From NCBI GenBank assembly GCA_037974335.1, contig CM075724.1, forward strand, positions 71,356,850-71,420,849: a DNA stretch of 64,000 bases. The letters run 5' to 3'. This stretch comes from Prionace glauca. Taxonomy: Eukaryota; Chordata; Chondrichthyes; Carcharhiniformes; Carcharhinidae. This document shows positions 22,393 through 31,672 of the stretch, in pieces. The position numbers and the translations under genes are program-made. The notes beneath the pieces are model-generated. The model had not been told where the DNA came from, did no database searches, and worked only from the letters and a program-made list of their open reading frames with translations. Each line of letters starts with the position of its first letter. The stretch's first letter is position 1.

Positions 22393-22604
22393 TTAGCCAT
22401 TCGTTTTCACCGCTGCGTATGTTAACCCTGTTTCTCGGAATGTTGTTTTCGACGATGGCGTGGAATCTGCCAGATTCAGAGCAACGTAAGTCAGTTTGCT
22501 CTCAGCGGTGTTCTGTATCGCCTGTAAATCAACGTCAGGGAGTATTTTACGATTTATTAAATTAAACTGTATGGACATTGCATCAAGTTGATTTTCAATA
22601 TGAT
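22393..22604 (-). CDS. Receptor copy 1, exon 5: cytoplasmic tail with two ITIM-like motifs
   Basis: The exon is 212 bases to the TAA stop. The acceptor is TTGCTTTTAAG after a pyrimidine-rich tract and a possible branch point (TTCTAAT). It opens in phase 1, matching the transmembrane exon. The tail contains 'KLTYVALNL' and 'GLTYAAVKTNG', both fitting the ITIM pattern [SIVL]xYxx[IVL]. They lie 23 residues apart near the C-terminus, much as in SIRP and other inhibitory receptors. It is bracketed by the 490-base inverted repeats. Confidence 0.82.
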
Positions 22605-25600
22605 CTTAAAAGCAAATTAGAACAGACAAGGTTAAAGTTTCCACGTGCGAACTGTGAATTACCTCTGCATATACCGTGTGTTCTCTGTGTTGCTTCGGCA
22701 TTTCGCCTCGCTTGGAATCGGTCAGATGAAGAGCAGCATACATCAACTTGCCTTCGGCTGAATATTGTTCCTTCTAGGAATTCAATGTTTACTATTCAGT
22801 AAGTTTCATCTTTCGGACGCAAGATCTTGCATACATACATACAAATTAGAAGCAGAAGCAGGCCGCTCAACCTCTCAAACCATTTTGCTATTCTTTAAGA
22901 CATGTTTGATCTCCGTGTGGCCTCAATTTCGCTGTCCTTTCTACGCCCTGAATGTTCAAGGCTTGCAACCTGCCCCAATTCAGTAAGCTTCACAAGCATC
23001 TACAAATTTCCGTATCCCCCTAACCTCCTACAGTTCGTTGGCATTTCCCAGCCATTATTCACAGTAATACTTTACTTTTGAAAAAAAAAAGCAAATCAGA
23101 ATTCGTGTTTTTTTTTTCAGTTTTCTATGTTGTCAATCAAAAAATAGTCAATCTTGAAGTAAGTGAATGAATATGCCTTCACCGCTCTCTGATTAAATCA
23201 GTTCTGCAGATGCGTGGCCCGCTGAGAGCGAAACAAATCAAATCTCCTCATCATTGTCTTAAACGGTAAATTATGTCTTCTTCCAAACGGCATCACGTAG
23301 TTTTACCCTTTGTTACAAAGTATCACATTGTTGCAACGTCCACCCTCTCAAGACAACTCAGCAGTTTTTACTTTTCAAAAGATCACTTAGTGTTCTGGAG
23401 TGAAGAGTGGACCGGCCCAATCTGTGAAAAATGTCTTCATTAAGTAACACGTTCATCTCAGCAATAAATGTGGTGAAACTTCTCTTAATTATTTGAACTG
23501 AAAGTATTTTATTTCTTAATGAAGGCCCAAAGCTGCGCCCAATACTTTTGGCTCGGAATTTTACCGACAAACCCATCTAGATTCCGGGGACGGTCTCTAC
23601 TGGGTGGATGGCTTCCTCCCATGGCTTCGAGCGTGATAGTACATCAGAACCTAAAATATCTCCGCACAAAAAAAATGTTTTTTTTTAATTTTGATTGCTA
23701 AAATGGACAAATTCACGTTTTCTCACGTTAGATTCCACATATCATATTTGCACACTCTTTCCCGAACCGTGACCCATATTTTCTCCTTTCACTTACTCAC
23801 CTATCTACTTTCTTTCATCAACATCATTAGCAACAATGTATATGGTGTCATCATCCAAGTCGTTGGTATTAACTGTACATAACTGGGGATACATGACACG
23901 ACAATTGTCACTACATTTTTTTTCAGCCAGATAAAAGGACAAAATATGCCTACTCTATATTTCCTGACAGCTCGGTAACCCTTGGTAGACCTGTGTCGTG
24001 TGATCTTCCTAAGTGTAACCTTTGATGTGGAGCATTACGAAATGCCTATTTGAAATCCAGATACAGTAACTCCACACGTTGGGTTTTATTCACTTTGCTT
24101 GTTACTTTCTCAAATAACTCATACATTATGTAATACAAAAAAAATCCAGATTACAACCCCATGTTTACTCTGCTAACCTCCATCAGATCTTCCAATTGCC
24201 CTGTTACAACTCCTTTATTAATAGATTCAGCATTTTCTCAATGGCAGATATTAAGCTAATTTTCCTGCAGTTCAGGAACTGTTTCCATACGTTAATGAAC
24301 AAAGGAGCGACATTGGCTGTTTTATTCAACTATAATTTGTCGCTGCCAGAATCAAGGAAATTTTGAACATTAAAATCCAAGTCATCCATTATCTCAGCAG
24401 TTACTCACTGTAAGACCCTCGCAACAGTTGCATCATGCTTTTGGATTTTCAGATTTTTCGCTACATTATTTTTTCAACAACACCATCCTGCTGAAAGGAA
24501 TCGTTTTAGGTTCTTGATTCCGTTTCTCATTGAGATATCCAATTATTTCTGGTATGTCTCCTGGATCCTCTACAGCGATTTGTGTTCCATTGATTGTGCT
24601 TTCGCTTGAGTGATATTGCTTCATGTCGTTGGTGCGCGTAAACTGGACCATCTCGAGGGCATCATGACAGCTCAGAGGCTATCTCTGTTGCTGTGCGGAC
24701 ACATGGATTTGGGCCTGTGTCCGTGGGAGTTTGCGCGTTCTCCCCGTGGTTGCGTGGGTTTCCTCCGGGTACTCCGGTTTCCTCCCACATCCCAAAAATG
24801 TGCTTTTAGGCTGATTGATTGGGTAACAAATTGTCCCTATATTTGACCTCCCTGATCCTCACACATTAGGCATAGACTAAAATCATGAATAGGTCACTGA
24901 CCATGGGACGGCGGCGCGAGCTCGTTGGGTCGAAGGGCCTGTTTCCCGTGCTGTTTTGTTCTTTGTTCTTGTTCTATTAATTCGTCAGATTCGCTCTTTG
25001 AAGGAGCAGCACTATATAAGTAGTTGCTTTTACAGCACCCGTGGAAACTCTTCCAATGTGTGCAGCATATTCATAGCTAACGATCGGTCCTGCTCTGATG
25101 CTTCACTTTATTTTAACCATTATTCGCTGTAATTTATGCAACTTGTTCGTCTAACTTCCAGTAATCTTCAAGGAATTGATTTTGTTTATTTCAATTTGAT
25201 CCTATTTATAACTTCCTTTGTTAGCCTCGAATGATATGCCCACCCCCTCCAGATTTCTTTTTTTTCCTGAACCAAATGACTGAGAATTAGAAAACATCTC
25301 CTTAAATGTCTGATAAAAGCACAACAGCTGTGGATGCTGGAATAACAACAGAAAATGCAAGAAAATCTTAGCAGATTGACAGCATCTGTGGAGAGAAAAT
25401 AGAACCAAGTCTCGATCACACTTCGTCAGAAGCTCTGACCCCGTGTCAACCATACCACCGCAGCATTTTGCACTAACAAAAGACAGAGTATGGAAGTAGC
25501 AAAGTTCCGAGACCATTACACACAGAAACAGGTCCTTTGGCCCTCCAAGCTGAAATGTCAGCTTGCGAAAGAGATAGAAGGGCTGCCTGAACAGTAGAAA

Positions 25601-28600
25601 TAGTCATTTTTTTCCTGAATCGCCGAGTGGATAAACAAAAAAATTAAGCAAAGAAAAATGGGTGATCTCATTTTAAACCGTGTAAAGAGGAGAGGCAATA
25701 ATACTGCTCTCTATTCTCGTTACCGATTCTACGCCGAGATTAGGAATTTGATTTTTTTTTGTCATATAAATGCCGTGGCACGTCTTCACCATGCTGCAGC
25801 TTGGTTTGCACAACAAGAAATGGAAATCTGCGAATCTTATCCTAACTATCTTTCGTAGCCGAAAAAGGTGTGTCATATTACCGAATATAGATGAAAAGTT
25901 GAAACTGTTTTGAACTATTCAAATAGTTGGCAGAGTTGGAAACGCTTTTACCATTTTTCTAATTTTGCTTGTTTATACATAAAGTTGTGCTTTTGCAGAA
26001 AAAGGGAAAAGTCAAGTCCAATTCCCCACATGTTTAAAATAAATTTATTTCATGTGATGTATCAATCTTTCACCTGGACTTGAGAACGGAAGTTTAGGAT
26101 TAATAATAAATAAAATGTTCCTACCTCTTCTGTACGCTGTGTAGTATTTCTTGATTTTTTCTTTGCACCTTGTGAAATTCAAAAACGACAACGTAAAAAT
26201 ACGGGGCATATATTCACTTGACTCTCCGTCAATTAAGTCAAATGCAATTCATTCTCGCAAATTATGGCGACACGCTGATTTCGTAATATATCTCAAAATG
26301 TTCAACCAAACGAATTTGTTTCGCAATCATTTCTGTATTAAAGCTACGCAGACACCATTGAACTATGCAATTTACATTGTTACGGTTAGATCTTTAGACT
26401 GCAGTTCGGAAAATGAAGCTGAAAGCATTATAATGTCAGATATTCACGTAATACTTGAGGTGAAGCAATATGTAAGAGTGATGGTATTTTTCCGTCAGCC
26501 AATTATGCAAATTATGCCAATAAGCAGCTTTGCTCCCGCTTATAGTTGCTGGAATCGAATATTTTAAGATTTCGTCTGCGAGTAAATTATTTGTTTCATG
26601 TGTGAAAATTCTCATTCATACCTTTGCATTTCATGACTCCGATCAGTATCATTAGAGTCAAAAATAGAATTGCAAGTGCACCACCGGACCATCCACCGAC
26701 CATATGTATATTCTTGTTAGAAGGATTAGCTATCAAAATGAGAAAATGTCTTTTAAGCCATATGCACGCAGCTCTCAATATCAAATGCATAATTTTCAAT
26801 TGTACTGTGAACCGAACATCATGATACACAATATAAAACTTCAAAATATAATTTTAATTATCGATATTAATGCAGTTGTTTTACGAATCGTTCAAAAAAC
26901 GTGATTGAAACACATAGGTCATAGAATCCTAGAGTTTCGAATCCCTATAATGCAGCAGGAAGCCATGGATTCTGCATCAACCAAATTCCCACGCACGCTG
27001 TATCCCCGCAACTCCACGTATTTACGCTTCAGAGGTCCCTGACACCAATGCACATTTTGCATGGTCCACCTAACACACACATCTTTGGAGTTTGGGAGAG
27101 AACCGGGGCACCATGAGGAAACTCGCTCTTTCGGAGGCAGAATGTGCAAACTCCACACAGTCCGAAGCCCGAATTGAACCCGGGTCCCTCGTACTATGAG
27201 ACAGCAGTGCTAACCCCTGTGCAAGCCCGTTGGAGAAATACCAACAATGTTGAATAAGATACATTCCCATTCACGACTATACAAAATGCAATAGTTTTCA
27301 AGATATTGTGCCAACCAAAAAACAATTACAATGTCGTTCCAAGTTACATTGCACCACATGCAAGATATATCCAAAAAATCGCTTGAGAACATCTTTCAAG
27401 GAAAGATTTCTTCCCGCCTGTTTCCTCATCTTACCACAATTACCTGTGATCCTATGTTTATAGCATTACTAGTGAGTAAAAACTTGATAAACGAGGAAGC
27501 AAGTTGTTCTAGTTTGTATCTGCAGCTATATGAAATGACTCAATTGGTCGATTCCATAGCTCGAGGATCCATTATTTTTTCAGACCCTCGATTGAACATT
27601 GAAGGCGGAAAAGCAGCCATAAAGATGGGTACCCGGCATATAAATAGTTGTCCGGCACATAAGGGGTTAAAATGCATTAAACATGCACTGACTTCCAGCA
27701 CAGACACTGACTTTGAAACACAGACAGGCAATCACTTAAAATTTAAACCACAGGACAGGCAGTTAATTGAATTAAAACAGGGAATAAACGCTTCAGGAAG
27801 CCAAGCACCTCAAAAGAGACAAAAATACTCCTGGGATAATAGGGGTCTGATTGGGAGATTAAAATAAACACAAAGGAACCATGTACTACAAGAATATAGT
27901 AAATTAAGTCATTGATCAGAGGAAATGTACCCATTAATGGAACAATGTGATATTGGAACGATAATGGCCGTACCTGTCCACAATAATGAGCTAAGAAATG
28001 TTGTATCCACTTGACTAAAACGATGTAATAATCGTGGCCTGTCCACCTATTGTGTAAAGGGCATAAAGGTGGACCGCTTCTATTGTTTCTTCGAGAGAAG
28101 GTAGCTGTCCAGTACTGCAGAGTGCTGGTCCCTTTTCTCCACGACGCTTCGTTAAAAATAAACTGTGTTACTAACCTCTAGTCGGACTCAGGAGTGGTAC
28201 TTTTTTTCCCACAACAACATCAATGCTGTGATTTCTGAGTTGCAATGTTGTGCAGTTAATCTGACTTATGGGAGCAGTACTGAAGAATTAAACCCATGAG
28301 TGGTTAGGTTGCATGATGCAGTCCACAACAAATCCTATTTTAAAACCAAAAGATTGGAAACCTGCGCCCAAAGAATACAATCTGATTCATCAATATATAA
28401 GCATCAAGCTAATCTAGTAATAATTACCTACGCAATATCGTTTTTCATGTATTTTTGTGAAGGGTGATAGGGTAAACTATTATCGTTCATATAAGATTAC
28501 ATAGAACATAGAACATAGAACATTACAGCGCAGAACAGGCCCTTCGGCCCACGATGTTGCGCCGACTAGTTACAAAACAATGACCCACTAGCCTAAACCA

Positions 28601-31582
28601 ATCCCTTTTCATCCATAAACCTATCCACAGATCTTTTAAACGCCCCCAAACTAGGTGCATTTACAACTGCAGCTGGCAGGGCATTCCAGTCCCTCACCAC
28701 CCTCTGGGTAAACAACCTAACCCTGACATCTGTCCTATAACTACCCCCCCTTAATTTAAAATCGTGCCCCCTCGTGCTAGCTTTCTCCATCCTAGGAAAA
28801 AGTCTATCACTATCTACCCTGTCTAAACCTCTAATCATCTTATATGTTTCAATGAGATCCCCTCTTAGCCGCCTTCTTTCCAGCGAAAACAACCCCAAAT
28901 CTCTCAATCTCTCCTCATAGGATCTCCCCTCCATACCAGGCAACATCCTGGTAAACCTCCTCTGCACCCTCTCCAAAGCCTCTACATCCTTCTTGTAATG
29001 TGGGGACCAGAACTGCACACAAAACCCCAAGTGCGGCCGCACCAGAGATGTGTACAGTTGCATCATGACGCTGCGACTCCTAAATTCAATCCCCCTACCA
29101 ATAAACGCCAAAACTCCGTATACCTTCTTAACAACCTTATTTACTTGATTCCCAACTTTCAGGGATCTATGTACACATACACCTAGATCCCTCTGCTCCT
29201 CCACACTATTCAAAGTCCTCCCGTTAGCCCTATACTCAACACATCTGTTATTCCTACCGAAATGAATTACCTCACACTTCTCCACATTAAACTCCATCCG
29301 CCACCTCTCAGCCCAGCTCTGCAACCTTTCTAAGTCATCCTGCAAACTATGACACCCTTCCTCACAATCTATCACACCTCCGACTTTGATGTCATCAGCA
29401 AACTTACTAATCCACCCAACTATACCCTCATCCAGATCATTAATAAAAATTACAAACAGCAGTGGCCCCAAAACAGATCCCTGAGGCACACCACTTGTAA
29501 CCGAACTCCATGACGAATATTTCCCATCAACCACCACTCTCTGTCTCCTATCTGCTAGCCAATTCCTGATCCAATTACCTAGATCACCCCCAATCCCATA
29601 CATCTGCATTTTCTGCAGAAGCCTACCATGGTGAACCTTATCAAACGCCTTGCTAAAATCCATATACACCACATCAACTGCCTTACCCCTATCCACCTCT
29701 TTGGTCACCTTCTCAAAGAACTCGATAAGGTTAGTAAGGCATGACCTACCCGCTACAAAACCATGCTGACTGTCTCTAATCAACTCATTACTTTCCAAAT
29801 AACTATAAATCCTGTCTCTAATAATCCTTTCCAAAACCTTACCCACCACAGAAGTAAGACTCACCGGTCTATAATTCCCAGGGAAGTCCCTTCTCCCCTT
29901 CTTAAACAATGGGACAACATTTGCTGTCCTCCAATCTTCTGGTACTATACCAGAGACTAACGACGACCTGAAGATCAGAGCCATTACCTTCATGAAAAAA
30001 CGTGTAGCTGGTATTTGCTGGCATTGAGCTGGAATCGTGATATACTTGACAGATATAAACTGTGCCTTGTTGGATCTCCTGCTGTTCCAGGCTGCTGACA
30101 ACTTCAAAAAGCCCCTCGGAATTCGCTTGTTGTTCATTTTGAAATCCGCTGACAATTTGAGCACCGTTTTTATACCAAGTGAGGTTAAATTCTTTGGGGT
30201 AAAAAGCCGCAGTTTTGCACTGGAGTCTAATAGTAGCAGATGAGATCTCTTCGGATGATGAGGACACAATTTTCAAGGGAATCGGTGGAGCTAAATTGAA
30301 GATAACAATACAAATAAATTGAAAAAGTGAGCTTCTAGTTGAAAAAAAATGCAATTTTATTAATTACGCACAGCTACTTCAGGCCAGCAAGTTGATTTAA
30401 TAATCATTATTTTTATATTGTTGCGTGCTGTTTTTCATACGTTTTCATAAGCCTCCAAAAGTTTGGATTGTGAGCCCCGCACTCTTATAATTAGGGAAAA
30501 GGGCATTGGAAATGTAACTATTGCTAAGGACTATAAAATTATTCATCCATTTACAATGTTCCCATATTGAAAACGACTTTTAATTATTAGTTTTGTTTGT
30601 ACTTTGCTTGGCAAACTTCAATTCAAGTCGCAATTTTTTAAAGCTAGAGAGTTGATAAACTTTGCAGTGTCGCTGCTACTGCAAGTTTTCCTCTTTGTTG
30701 AACATTTGTGCTTCCAATCAAGTGAAGGTGCTTTCTGCGTTTTGCATTTATTTATTTTAATGCTCCATTAATCGTCTTTGATTGACTCCGTCGACTAAAC
30801 ATGGCATATTTCAACTCACCATATATGAGAACTTGCACAGCAATATCCTTCACAATCGACCGACTCTGAATTTTGACTGCACAGTGATATGTTCCGGCAT
30901 CCGGTATGTCGACACTCAGGAGATGAAGGTACGCTCCACCTTTCATTATCTGGAAGCGTTTTCCGCTGTCCTCCTGCAAAAACCCCTTATTATCATCTTT
31001 CCACCAGAACGCCGTTGCATTTATAACGTCGGTATGGAAAGGGAAAGGACATCGCAAGGTTACGTTTGTGAATCTGAGCGCCTTTATTGCTTCAATATCC
31101 GATGTGCCCATAGCAACTATTAAAAGAAAATTGAACACACACAAGCTAAATCATGCATTTGCAATAAAAGTTGATATATACTCCGAAATTAACACCATCC
31201 ATTCAGTCCACGTATACCGGAACGATTTAATGTGCCTCACTGTTAGAGTTACTCTCCAGTTCCAGCATTTGTATTTTGACTTGAGATTTATAAATATGTT
31301 TTACTCACCCAGAACCTTCCGACCATTGGGAACACGTGGCATGACAATAAAGACAAGTTCAAAAATAAATAAAGACATTCACTTTTGCGCCAACTATGAA
31401 ATCGCAAGGTTACGTTTGTGAATCTGAGCGCCTTTGTTGGCTCAGTATCCGATGTGCTCATAGCAACTTACTGTTGCGTCTTGCTTGCGAACAGTCGTAG
31501 CAAACAAAATGAAAACAGAATATAGAAATCTACCTGGAAGGAAAATCACCAAAAAACATTCGCCCCAAAGCGACGAACCCAT
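22393..31582 (-). CDS. Immunoglobulin-superfamily receptor, copy 1 (V-C1-TM-ITIM), five exons
   Basis: The exons on the minus strand are 31,582-31,534 (leader), 31,116-30,820 (V), 30,290-29,988 (C1), 26,729-26,622 (transmembrane) and 22,604-22,393 (tail). All splice sites are GT/AG and all four introns are phase 1. The exons total 969 bases, encoding 322 residues. The predicted product is a type I cell-surface protein with a membrane-distal V-type and a membrane-proximal C1-type Ig domain, an uncharged transmembrane segment, and two ITIM-like motifs 23 residues apart that would recruit SHP phosphatases. This domain order fits a SIRP-like inhibitory receptor. The C1 domain also resembles B7-H6/NCR3LG1, so the family is unsettled. 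Introns hold CR1, SINE and inverted-repeat material. Confidence 0.82.
22828..23040 (-). mobile_element. Old CR1-type 3' end relic
   Basis: The sequence starts with a short tail (cttgcatacatacatac) followed by 'agaagcagaagcaggccgct', a decayed form of the 'gaaataggagcaggagtaggcc' block at the 3' end of CR1-C. It lies in the last intron of the receptor gene and is also present at 49,268-49,480. Confidence 0.6.
24040..24420 (-). mobile_element. Old CR1-like reverse-transcriptase relic
   Basis: On the minus strand, decayed reverse-transcriptase text is readable. In copy 2, 50,620-50,826 gives 'NKTANVAPLFINVRKQ' followed by 'RKISLISAIEKMLNLL', which matches the 'ANVVPLFKKG...RPVSLTSVVGK' block of CR1. 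No usable frame remains. It is intronic. Confidence 0.65.
24640..24985 (+). mobile_element. CR1-B 3' end (V-SINE-like core and tail), 5'-truncated
   Basis: The plus strand reads 'gcgtgggtttcctccggg', 'ctccggtttcctcccac', 'gttgggtcgaagggcctgtt' and a TTGTTCTTTG-type tail. It is a 5'-truncated CR1-B or a SINE using the same tail. Unit 2 has it at 51,065-51,820 with two extra insertions. Confidence 0.75.
25310..25450. repeat. Dispersed repeat with 'cagaaaatgc' core
   Basis: The core blocks 'gatgctggaataacaacag' and 'gacagcatctgtggagag' are a frequently repeated element, also at 52,155-52,300. A related block occurs twice in inverted order at 7,108-7,204. Confidence 0.5.
26037..26525. repeat. 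Inverted repeat arm R (unit 1)
   Basis: This is the reverse-complement partner of 21,055-21,543. It lies in the last intron of the receptor gene, 97 bases from the transmembrane exon, so the two arms enclose the ITIM exon. The equivalent in unit 2 is 52,882-53,375. Confidence 0.85.
26622..26729 (-). CDS. Receptor copy 1, exon 4: transmembrane segment
   Basis: The exon is 108 bases, with acceptor TTTTGATAG and donor AAAG/GTATGA, phase 1 at both ends. It encodes a short stalk, a hydrophobic stretch ('GGALAILFLTLMILIGVM') and the stop-transfer start KCK. There is no charged residue inside the membrane segment, which argues against partnering with a charged adaptor such as DAP12. If the donor is not used, reading into the intron stops after about eight residues (MNENFHT, stop at 26,596). 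Confidence 0.85.
26917..27232 (-). mobile_element. V-SINE-type SINE, tRNA-derived head
   Basis: Read on the minus strand: a tRNA-like head with an A-box-like 'ggttagcactgctg' and a B-box-like 'gggttcaattcgg', then the V-SINE core 'gtgtggagtttgcacattct' and 'cccggttctctcccaaactc', and a tail ending 'aggattctatga'. It is shared with unit 2 (53,762-54,078). It is a SINE, not a functional tRNA gene. Confidence 0.8.
27880..28216 (+). mobile_element. Probable solo LTR of a retrovirus-like element (fossil)
   Basis: The stretch has LTR-like order: a TG-type start, a CATAAAGG TATA-like block at about 28,067, an AATAAA signal at about 28,156 with a downstream U5-like region, and a CA-type end near 28,216. 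No internal region is seen next to it, so it would be a solo LTR. It is present in both units and so is older than the recent duplication. The 5' boundary is uncertain. Confidence 0.42.
28501..29982 (-). mobile_element. CR1-A inserted at the splice donor of the receptor C1 exon
   Basis: This 5'-truncated CR1-A on the minus strand, sense to the gene, begins at 'IFRSSLVSGIVPEDWR' of the reverse transcriptase and runs to the tail. The frame is open to the ORF2 stop at 28,593, with 'DVVYMDFSKAFDKV', '[11 protein letters not shown]' and FADD (reading FADDI). The plus-strand flanks read 'aagattac' before and 'ccattac' after, a 5-base duplication ATTAC that is GTAAT on the gene strand, which is the splice donor itself. 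Unit 2 has the empty site (55,331-55,341). Confidence 0.88.
29988..30290 (-). CDS. Receptor copy 1, exon 3: C1-type Ig domain
   Basis: The exon is 303 bases, with acceptor ATCTTCAATTTAG and donor GAAG/GTAATG, phase 1 at both ends. The C1 hallmarks are 'LQCKTAAFYPKEFNLTWYKN' and 'GTVYICQVYH', giving the B- and F-strand cysteines and the FYP motif typical of MHC, B7 and SIRP C1 domains. N-glycosylation sites are NLT and NTS. Copy 2 differs at 14 residues. The donor is immediately followed by a CR1-A insertion (see 28,501-29,982). Confidence 0.88.
30820..31116 (-). CDS. Receptor copy 1, exon 2: V-type Ig domain
   Basis: The exon is 297 bases. It is preceded by a pyrimidine-rich acceptor (TTTTCTTTTAATAG) and followed by GTGAGT, phase 1 at both ends. 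V-domain hallmarks are all present: B-strand cysteine in 'NVTLRC', core tryptophan in 'TAFWWK', and 'DAGTYHC' at strand F. There are N-glycosylation sites NVT and NAT. No J-like FGxG motif follows, so this is a V-type domain without a recognisable joining segment. Copy 2 differs at 12 residues. Confidence 0.88.
31275..31531 (-). other. Unit 1-specific segment with V-exon fragment in leader intron
   Basis: Copy 1 has about 255 bases that are absent at 56,618 in copy 2. Bases 31,398-31,467 repeat the 5' end of the V exon (31,050-31,116) with a few changes, without a pyrimidine-rich acceptor. On the minus strand, 31,385-31,312 reads MSLFIFELVFIVM and on to a GTGAGT donor in phase 1, which looks like a second leader exon. 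The segment is probably a piece of a related paralogue. Confidence 0.6.
31534..31582 (-). CDS. Receptor copy 1, exon 1: signal peptide
   Basis: The exon reads MGSSLWGECFLVIFLP and ends CCAG before GTAGATTTC (phase 1). The start was chosen because the same frame, ATG and donor are kept in copy 2 (56,624-56,672; MGSSLCDICFSVIFLP). It has a short hydrophobic core, as expected for a leader exon. TATA-like sequences lie just upstream. Confidence 0.7.
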
Positions 31583-31672
31583 GAGCATATGGACGCAGAG
31601 ACAATACGGTGAGATTATATACCGAACAGACGGATATCCGTCGACTGGGCGGCTCCGATTTGATTATAAACG
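31583..31672 (-). promoter_or_regulatory. Candidate TATA-type promoter of receptor copy 1
   Basis: On the minus strand 'GGTATATAATC' lies about 35 bases and 'GTTTATAATC' about 80 bases upstream of the ATG. Copy 2 keeps both, as 'CGATATATAAAC' and 'GTTTATAATC'. The position fits a short 5' UTR, but no transcription start can be seen from sequence alone. Confidence 0.35.

Noticed and set aside
22578-22802. Plus-strand open frame opposite the ITIM exon
   Set aside because: It is the antisense shadow of the tail exon and its acceptor. Only the minus strand has splice signals and motif content.
23797-23865. Possible small cytoplasmic exon on the minus strand (reads NTNDLDDDTIYIVANDV)
   Set aside because: It has a good acceptor and donor, but an in-frame stop precedes the donor and the Tyr motif does not fit an ITIM. 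The transmembrane and ITIM exons already join in phase without it. An alternative terminal exon remains possible.
21055-26525. A 5.5-kb DNA transposon bounded by the 490-base inverted repeats
   Set aside because: No transposase is seen inside, no target duplication is visible at the outer ends, and a host exon lies within. A local inverted duplication is simpler.
26917-27232. tRNA gene
   Set aside because: A-box and B-box-like sequences are present, but they continue into a V-SINE core and LINE-type tail. It is a SINE, as is 51,300-51,630.
27331-27867. 178-codon plus-strand open frame
   Set aside because: No domain recognised, antisense within the receptor intron, and the unit 2 copy (54,119-54,622) starts differently and stops earlier.
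28593-30269. 558-codon minus-strand open frame joining Ig-exon sequence to a reverse transcriptase
   Set aside because: The N-terminal part reads the C1 exon in the wrong frame. The Ig domain is in another frame and ends at the donor at 29,988. The fusion is accidental read-through into the intronic CR1-A.
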